From: DASPWW01 sp963803425
GTDB taxonomy: Bacteria; Actinomycetota; Thermoleophilia; Solirubrobacterales; 70-9
Assembly: GCA_963803425.1 (NCBI GenBank)
Contig: CAWDMA010000001.1
Location: 1,922,001-1,986,000, forward strand
Length of the DNA: 64,000 nucleotides
Direction of reading: 5' to 3'
The position numbers and the translations under genes are program-made. The first letter of the stretch is position 1, and the number at the start of each line of letters is the position of its first letter. Of the stretch, positions 58,852 to 64,000 are shown piece by piece. The notes under the pieces are model-generated. The model was not told where the DNA came from. It saw nothing but the letters and a program-made list of their open reading frames with translations, and ran no database searches.

Positions 58852-59366
58852 CCGGTCGCCTCCCCCTCCTCGGCGGCGTCGATCGCGTCCACGATCACGC
58901 CAACCTCCAGGCGCCGCCCGCCGGCGGGCGCGCCGACCCGGCACACCTCGTCCTCGGCGAGGCCCACAACGGACCATCCCTGCCCCCCGCCCGCCTCGAC
59001 CTCGAGCTCGCCCTCTGCGGGCGGCGGTTGGCGGGGAAGCTCGTCGAGCTCGGCGATCACGATCGTCCATCCGGGTTCGGCGAGGTCGAACCACGCGCTC
59101 GCGACCGGATCGTCCGCGGAGCGCTCCTCGGCCCGGTCGAACGTGGAGCGGCTCGCCCATCCAACCACCTCGATCCAGCGTCGCTGGTCGAGCTGCAGCA
59201 GGCGTGACCACTCGGCCCCGGGCGGCGCCACCGCCCGGATCGCCCTGCGCGCGTCGAGATGGCCGTCGATCAGCGCATCGCGGCGCTCCGGCGGAACCTC
59301 GAATCGAACGATCTCGATCGCTGCGGGCCGCCCCGCCCCGTCGTGATCCGCGCCGGATCGCTCCAT
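58848..59366 (-). CDS. Hypothetical protein, dimeric alpha/beta-barrel-like
   Basis: The 172-aa protein has an N-terminal segment IEIVRFEVPPERRDALIDGHLDARRAIRAVAPPGAEWSRLLQLDQRRWIEVVGW. This resembles the dimeric alpha/beta-barrel (ABM-like) fold, used by heme-degrading or quinol monooxygenases and by binding proteins. The second half is a Glu/Gly-rich, beta-rich extension (EVCRVGAPAGGRRLEVGVIVDAIDAAEEG). It starts ATG at 59366, overlapping the preceding stop by one base (TGATG). The function is unknown. Confidence 0.6.
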   Translation of the reverse strand: MERSGADHDGAGRPAAIEIVRFEVPPERRDALIDGHLDARRAIRAVAPPGAEWSRLLQLDQRRWIEVVGWASRSTFDRAEERSADDPVASAWFDLAEPGWTIVIAELDELPRQPPPAEGELEVEAGGGQGWSVVGLAEDEVCRVGAPAGGRRLEVGVIVDAIDAAEEGEATG

Positions 59367-59977
59367 CACGACCGCTCGCGGGGCTCCAGCTTGAACTCCT
59401 GCGGCTCGCCGCACGCGAACCGGTAGGACTCCTCGACGAGGTCCCAGATCACCTCGAGCTCCTCCGAGTTGCGCGGCGCGTACAGCATCACCGAGTTCGC
59501 CGGCGCGACCCCGAGCCACACGGTCGGATGGATCTCCGCCCACCCGGCGCTGATCGCCAGAGAGGCGAGCTCCCACGGCAGCTGCAGGTGCCACGACGAG
59601 TTCGGCCTCGGGTGGATGTGGGCGAACTCCTGCTCGAAGATGAACGCCTCCTCGGGGCCCTTCGCCATGCTCGGATCGAGCCACAGGGCGCGGGTCTCCG
59701 GAAACGAGTAGCCGCTGGTGTCCTCGCGCACTCCCGGCAGGGCGAAGGAGCGCTGGTGCAGCTCGTCCCACAGCTCCGCGGGCCCGAGCTGGTCGAGCTG
59801 CTCGTGCGGCTCCTCGTCGGTCGTCGTCGGACGCGGTCCGGGCCGCTGCGGGAAGACGATCGTGAGGTCCTCGTATGTCTCACCCTGCGGGGAGACGTAG
59901 TCGGTGCGCGGCTCGACGTTCCCGAGCTCCGCGAGCTCGGCGTCGCTCAGGGTGGGCAGTGGCTCAGTCACTCGCAT
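59366..59977 (-). CDS. DUF5519-like (luciferase-domain) protein
   Basis: The 203-aa protein has the segment EFAHIHPRPNSSWHLQLPWELASLAISAGWAEIHP. It recalls the H-x-HP..S.HL.LP pattern of DUF5519/luciferase-domain proteins that I know only by motif. A region VWLGVAPANSVMLYAPRNSEELEVIWDLVEESYRFACG follows. It contains no Rieske or flavin motif. It lies inside the dioxygenase operon, overlapping the 91-aa gene upstream by 14 bp, so a role in handling or binding the substrate is possible. Confidence 0.6.
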   Translation of the reverse strand: MRVTEPLPTLSDAELAELGNVEPRTDYVSPQGETYEDLTIVFPQRPGPRPTTTDEEPHEQLDQLGPAELWDELHQRSFALPGVREDTSGYSFPETRALWLDPSMAKGPEEAFIFEQEFAHIHPRPNSSWHLQLPWELASLAISAGWAEIHPTVWLGVAPANSVMLYAPRNSEELEVIWDLVEESYRFACGEPQEFKLEPRERS

Positions 59978-60239
59978 CGCTCTCTCCTTCTCGTTTTCGA
60001 TTCCCGTCCAGCTCCCGGACCACCTCGGAGCCGAGGAAGCTCTCGTCGTCGTGGCAGGCGATCGACTCGAGCTCGAGCGGGTCGAGCCGAATCAGCCGGC
60101 GGCGGCGCGGCGACGAGATCTCCAGCCGCACGCCGTTCGGCGTGTGGACCTTTGTGACGTGGACGATCGCGAACTCGTTCGCGATCTCGATCGGCTGCTC
60201 GCGGCGGAGGTCGCCCTCGTCGGTCGAGCGCTCAGCCAT
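59964..60239 (-). CDS. Small hypothetical protein in the dioxygenase operon (91 aa)
   Basis: The protein runs from ATG at 60239, with GGGGAGGAACGGCG as ribosome site inside the end of the dioxygenase gene. The sequence MAERSTDEGDLRREQPIEIANEFAIVHVTKVHTPNGVRLEISSPRRRRLIRLDPLELESIA has a short beta-hairpin character. It has a single Cys, so it is not a Rieske ferredoxin. The Arg-rich loop and acidic tail give no family. It may be an assembly or accessory subunit. Confidence 0.6.
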   Translation of the reverse strand: MAERSTDEGDLRREQPIEIANEFAIVHVTKVHTPNGVRLEISSPRRRRLIRLDPLELESIACHDDESFLGSEVVRELDGNRKREGESDASD

Positions 60240-61647
60240 CGCCGTTCCTCCCCGCCACACCGGCGCCCGCGTTCTGCTCCTCCGGGGTCATCTTCGCCGG
60301 GTAGGCGTCGGAGCGCATGAACTGGAGCCAGCGCCGGTGGAACCCGCGCTGGCCCCCCTCCTCGAGCACCGAGTAGTACGCGACGCCGGGGCCCGGGTAG
60401 TCGTCCACCCGCCGCGAGCTCGCCGATCCGTTCATCCCCATCCGGTAGTCGAGCTGCATCCCGAGCTTGCGCGCGTACGTGCTCCCCGCCGAGCGGGTGA
60501 TCGACATCCACGGGTCGGAGTCGTCCTGCTCGAACGTGCCGGCGGCGCTGAACGTGCCCATCGTCGTCCGGTAGGTCTCGCGACGGAAGTCCTCGGAGAC
60601 GCCCTTCGGGCACAGCGTCCAGGTCCACGCGACCATCTCCCCCGGGGCGCGCGGCTCGAACATCCGCACCGAGACCGCCGTCGTGAAGTCCGCGGAGCGG
60701 TCGTGCTTGAACGGGAACGCGAGGAACCCGAAGTTCGGGAACACCATCCCGACCAGCCCGATCGTTTGCTTCATCCCCTCGTACTGCTGCTCGCTCTGCA
60801 TGCCCGGCGAGAACAGCTTCTGGACCTCGTCGGGATAGCCCAGGAACCGCGGCCCCGGCACCTCCGGGGGGATCATGTTGCGGATGAAGTGGTGGCCGTT
60901 GCCGAGCTGGACGTGGTAGCCGTCCCACAGGTCGGCGTCGCCCTCGGGGTTCTCCATGATCCCCGTCTCCGTCGTCGACTTGTGCAGGTAGACGGTGTGG
61001 TAGTCGTCGCCGGAGAAGTTGTCGGCGGGGGCCTTCCAGTTCGCGGGCAGGACCGTGCGCTGCGGCTCGCCGATCACCTCCCATCCCTGCTCGCACTGGC
61101 CCCAGAGCATGTCCAGGTGCCACTTCATCTCGCCGAGGTAGTCCTCGAGGCTGGGCGCGTCGGGGTCGAGCGAGGCGAACACGAAGCCGTGCAGGCTGTC
61201 GATGTGCGGCGCGGCGTGCAGGCCCATCTTCGACTTGTCGAGCTCGGAGCCGTACGCGTCCTTGAGCAGCGGCGCTCCGGCGAGCTTGCCCGTGTTCATG
61301 TAGGTCCAGCCGTGGTAGGGGCAGCGGAACAGCGCGGCGTTGCCGCGCTCGACCCGGCACACCATCGCGCCGCGGTGGCGGCAGGAGTCGAACAGGGCGC
61401 GGATCTCCCCGTCCTCGCCGCGCACCAGCACGAACGGGTCGCGGCCGATCCGGCGCTGCACGTAGTCGCCGCGCGCCGGGATCTCGGACTCGTGGCCGAG
61501 GAAGACCCACGCCCGGGTGAAGATGCGGTCGAGCTCGAGCTCGTGCAGCTCCGCGTCGTTGAACGCGCGCATCGGGATCGTCCCCCGCTCGAGGGCGCCC
61601 TCGAAATCGTCGAGGAAGCGGCTGACTTCGGGCTCAGGCTTGTACAT
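60232..61647 (-). CDS. Ring-hydroxylating dioxygenase, alpha subunit
   Basis: The 471-aa protein has a Rieske 2Fe-2S site (Cys89, His91, Cys109, His112 in CRHRG and CPYHGW). The catalytic domain's mononuclear iron site contains NFSGDDYHTVYLH (His217, His222). It adds O2 to an aromatic acid, amine or similar substrate, using electrons from a reductase. The upstream gene is its beta subunit. No ferredoxin or reductase gene is visible in the window. AGGAGGG precedes the ATG. Confidence 0.95.
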   Translation of the reverse strand: MYKPEPEVSRFLDDFEGALERGTIPMRAFNDAELHELELDRIFTRAWVFLGHESEIPARGDYVQRRIGRDPFVLVRGEDGEIRALFDSCRHRGAMVCRVERGNAALFRCPYHGWTYMNTGKLAGAPLLKDAYGSELDKSKMGLHAAPHIDSLHGFVFASLDPDAPSLEDYLGEMKWHLDMLWGQCEQGWEVIGEPQRTVLPANWKAPADNFSGDDYHTVYLHKSTTETGIMENPEGDADLWDGYHVQLGNGHHFIRNMIPPEVPGPRFLGYPDEVQKLFSPGMQSEQQYEGMKQTIGLVGMVFPNFGFLAFPFKHDRSADFTTAVSVRMFEPRAPGEMVAWTWTLCPKGVSEDFRRETYRTTMGTFSAAGTFEQDDSDPWMSITRSAGSTYARKLGMQLDYRMGMNGSASSRRVDDYPGPGVAYYSVLEEGGQRGFHRRWLQFMRSDAYPAKMTPEEQNAGAGVAGRNGDG

Positions 61648-61655
61648 GATCCCTC

Positions 61656-62204
61656 CTAGAGGAAGATGCCGAGGTTGGGGGTCATCAGGACGGTGTGGTC
61701 GAGCAGCACCAGCCGGCGCACTAGCCGCAGCGCGCCGTCGAGCTCGCGCAGGTCGTCCTCGCGCTCGCCCACGAGCAGCTGCTGGTGGGTGTCGTCGAGG
61801 CGCTCCCGGTAGAGGAGCATGTTCGAGCGCACCCGCAGGTCGTCCGTCCCGTCGAGCGCGTGGACGCGGAAGTTGGTCAGGAAGCGGCGCGTCCGCGAGG
61901 GCGGATCCTCGGCCCACGCGTAGTCGGTCGCGAGCCGGTCGACCCGGGTCTGGAGCGACTCGCGGTTCTCGAGGAAGTGGTAGCCCTCGGAGCTGAACCC
62001 TGCGCCGGCCGAGCGCTCCCGGGTGACCCGGATCGGCACCCGGTAGTCGATCTCGGGATGCAGCATCTCGAGCCAGTCGTCGAACCGGTTCTCGTCCAGC
62101 GTCGCCGCCTCGTCGAGCAGGAAGTCGACGCTGCGCCAGTACTCGGGCGAGCCTGACGGAACCCTCGTGTCCTCCTCGTCGCGGGTGGATGTCCGGGTGC
62201 TCAT
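61656..62204 (-). CDS. Ring-hydroxylating dioxygenase, beta subunit
   Basis: The 182-aa protein of the NTF2-like beta-subunit family includes VDFLLDEAATLDENRFDDWLEMLHPEIDYRVPIRVTRER, TRVDRLATDYAWAEDPPSRTRRFLTNFRV and RSNMLLYRERLDDTHQQLLVGEREDDLR. It forms the structural (alpha-beta)3 complex with the alpha subunit encoded 8 bp downstream. The start ATG at 62204 overlaps the preceding gene stop in ATGA. Confidence 0.93.
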   Translation of the reverse strand: MSTRTSTRDEEDTRVPSGSPEYWRSVDFLLDEAATLDENRFDDWLEMLHPEIDYRVPIRVTRERSAGAGFSSEGYHFLENRESLQTRVDRLATDYAWAEDPPSRTRRFLTNFRVHALDGTDDLRVRSNMLLYRERLDDTHQQLLVGEREDDLRELDGALRLVRRLVLLDHTVLMTPNLGIFL

Positions 62205-64000
62205 CGCGAATCCTCCTCTCTGGGTCCGCCCCTCCGGGACAGCCCGACGGTCAGCCTCTCCTCGTCGATCACCACGTCGACCGGCTCGGGCTCGATGCGG
62301 CGGAGCTCCTCGGTCCGCTCGCGGTCGATCTCGAGCGTGTCGGGATCGAGCGCGACGCCGTAGATCCGCTCCGCGGCGTCGACCGTGACCATCTCGTCGA
62401 CGACGTCGGCTCTGACGCTCTCCGGGTCGCGCTCGCGCGGGTCGCCGACACCCGCCCCCCCGGAGCTCAGCTTCACGACCTCGTCGCCCGGCTCGAGCTG
62501 CTGCATCCGGTGCGGCTTCACCCGGATCAGCTCGTCCCCGCGCCGCACGAACGTCCGCGACGGAGGGCAGGAGCGCCCGCCGAGCACTCCGCTCGGCAGC
62601 ATCTCGTCGCCGTCCGAGCTGCCTGTGGCCATCCGCGCCAGGCCGCCGAGGTTGACCGCGCGCCAGTCGACACCGCCGCCGCCGCGCCACTTCCCGGCGC
62701 CCATGAAGTCGGGGAGCACCTCGAGCCGGTCGACACGCCACGGAAACCGCACCTCGGCCTCCTCGACGTTCCCGCGCATCACCGACCCCAGGCATCCGAA
62801 CGAGGCGGGGCCGGTGGCGCCGTCGAACCCGGCCAGCGCCCCGGCGCTGCCGTCGTAGTCGAACGAGGTGCGGACGTACGGCCGCCCGGTGCGCGTGTCC
62901 GTGCCGGAGGTGTAGTCGCCGCGATGCTTCCCCCACGGGGCCATCGCGCGCTCGGGCCGCGCCTTCGAGATCGCCTCGGTGACCGCCTCGGTGATCTGCT
63001 CGCCGACCGCGACGGGGCTGCCGCCGACCGTCGCCGGGTACTCGCAGTTGAGCACCGACCCGACCGGGGCGATCACCTCGATCGGCCGCAGCGAGCCCTC
63101 GTTGTGGTAGTCGGCCAGCGCCGGGTCCATCAGCAGGATCGCGGACCCGACCGCGGTCCCGTAGGTGGCGGCCCACACCCGGTTCACGAACCCGGGGCGC
63201 TGCGCGTCCGACTCGGAGAAGTCGAGCGTGAGCTCGTCGCCCTCGACCCGCGCGGCCACCCGCACCCACACAGGCTCGTCGAGCACGGTGCCGTCGTCGT
63301 CGGTGGCCGAGGCGCCCTCGTAGGTGCCGTCCGGGATCGAGGCGATCTCGGCGCGAACCGCACGCTCGGTTCGGTCGATCATCTCGTCGACGCAGGCGAG
63401 CACCGTGGCGGCGCCGTAGCGGTCGATCACCTCGTTAACGCGGCGCTCCGCGAACGCGGTGGTGGCGATCATCGCCTCGACGTCGACCTCCATCTCCTCG
63501 CGGAACCGGACGTTGTTGAAGATCAGCTCGAGCAGATCGCGACGCTCGGTCCCGGCAGCGATGATCTTTGTCGGCGGGATGCACAGACCCTCGGCGTGGA
63601 TGTCGTACCCGTTCGGGAAGTACCCGCCCGGGAACGAGCCACCGGTGTCCATCACGTGCCCGCGAACCAGCGTGAAGAAGACGAGCTCGCCGTCGCGGAA
63701 GATCGGCCGGATGAAGCCCCAGTCGGGCAGGTGCGGCGCGTGGCCGCCGTGGTAGGGGTCGTTGGTGAGGATCACGTCGCCCGGCGCCAGGTCGTCCCCG
63801 AAGGTGGTCCGGATGTGGTCGATCGCGAACCGGGTGCCGAGGAACTGGTCGAGCAGGCCCTCGGGCATCGCGACCGTGGAGCCGTCAGCCTTCCACACCC
63901 CGACCGAGAGGTCCTTGAGCTGCGACATCAGGAAGCTCTGCGCGGTCCGGGTCATCATGTGGCGCATCTCGCGGCAGATCGTCTGGAAGCTGTGCCAGAC
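62201..64000 (-). CDS. N-methylhydantoinase B / acetone carboxylase alpha-like subunit (5' end cut)
   Basis: The frame is open from the window edge (64000) for 599 codons. It shows HyuB-family sequence: VWHSFQTICREMRHMMTRTAQSFLMSQLKDLSVG, DVILTNDPYHGGHAPHLPDWGFIRPIF, VRGHVMDTGGSFPG and a C-terminal GGAGVGDPRERDPESVRADVVD. The HyuA partner is probably upstream, outside the window. Such ATP-dependent enzymes open hydantoins or 5-oxoproline, or act as acetone/acetophenone carboxylases. The ATGA overlap with the dioxygenase beta gene makes it the head of that operon. Confidence 0.92.
   Translation of the reverse strand, partial: VWHSFQTICREMRHMMTRTAQSFLMSQLKDLSVGVWKADGSTVAMPEGLLDQFLGTRFAIDHIRTTFGDDLAPGDVILTNDPYHGGHAPHLPDWGFIRPIFRDGELVFFTLVRGHVMDTGGSFPGGYFPNGYDIHAEGLCIPPTKIIAAGTERRDLLELIFNNVRFREEMEVDVEAMIATTAFAERRVNEVIDRYGAATVLACVDEMIDRTERAVRAEIASIPDGTYEGASATDDDGTVLDEPVWVRVAARVEGDELTLDFSESDAQRPGFVNRVWAATYGTAVGSAILLMDPALADYHNEGSLRPIEVIAPVGSVLNCEYPATVGGSPVAVGEQITEAVTEAISKARPERAMAPWGKHRGDYTSGTDTRTGRPYVRTSFDYDGSAGALAGFDGATGPASFGCLGSVMRGNVEEAEVRFPWRVDRLEVLPDFMGAGKWRGGGGVDWRAVNLGGLARMATGSSDGDEMLPSGVLGGRSCPPSRTFVRRGDELIRVKPHRMQQLEPGDEVVKLSSGGAGVGDPRERDPESVRADVVDEMVTVDAAERIYGVALDPDTLEIDRERTEELRRIEPEPVDVVIDEERLTVGLSRRGGPREEDSR

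Overview
The window looks like a chromosomal segment of a very GC-rich actinobacterium, most plausibly class Thermoleophilia (Solirubrobacterales or a relative). This is inferred from the gene families and order: valS-folC, clpX/clpP/tig, an NhaA-thioredoxin fusion and Lys-rich secreted proteins. No rRNA was available to confirm it. I saw no tRNA, rRNA, CRISPR array, insertion sequence, prophage or replication origin. No gene-free stretch exceeds about 300 bp. Apart from two frameshifted genes the coding is clean and dense.

Region 1 (1-13.7 kb) is housekeeping: a truncated zinc-ribbon membrane protein, folC and valS, two tandem secreted paralogues, clpX, a secreted beta-helix protein, clpP, tig, a membrane spermidine-synthase-like protein, a Lys-rich secreted protein, and an ECF sigma factor coupled to an O6-alkylguanine-DNA alkyltransferase. 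Two small genes (39 and 41 codons) sit beside these.

Region 2 (13.7-30.6 kb) is mixed. It holds a subtilase, marR-MFS and tetR-enoyl-CoA hydratase pairs (each regulator preceded by a clear palindrome), an acyl-CoA carboxylase carboxyltransferase, a dehalogenase-like hydrolase, nhaA-dsbA, a sulfide:quinone-reductase-like flavoprotein with DUF1641, an MDR oxidoreductase, an MBL hydrolase, a frameshifted MMPL transporter and a YdcZ permease.

Region 3 (30.6-47.1 kb) is an accessory catabolic island. A seven-gene minus-strand operon (aldehyde dehydrogenase, HSL-type esterase, LLM flavin monooxygenase, Asp/Glu-racemase-like protein, RidA, GntR, isochorismatase-like amidase) is flanked by a flavin reductase, an aldo/keto reductase, a CocE-type hydrolase, a divergent RibBA-like protein, a branched-chain-amino-acid-type ABC importer and a methyltransferase. 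The gene set resembles oxidative ring-opening pathways for N-heterocycles or amides (Rut-, Nic- or Pyr-like). Several transcription units share an AT-rich GTATATC element.

Region 4 (47-55 kb) is the S-adenosylmethionine cycle: a PfkB kinase (probably adenosine kinase), ahcY (about ten one-base frameshifts) and metH on the minus strand, with metF divergent. Region 5 (55-64 kb) has a berberine-bridge-type oxidase with a degenerate SDR, an unknown protein, and a minus-strand operon running from a hydantoinase-B subunit (cut by the window edge) through a Rieske dioxygenase to a TetR regulator.

Many genes have a -10-like TANNNT hexamer 6-7 nt before the start codon and no Shine-Dalgarno sequence, as expected of leaderless mRNAs. 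This pattern was used to choose several starts.
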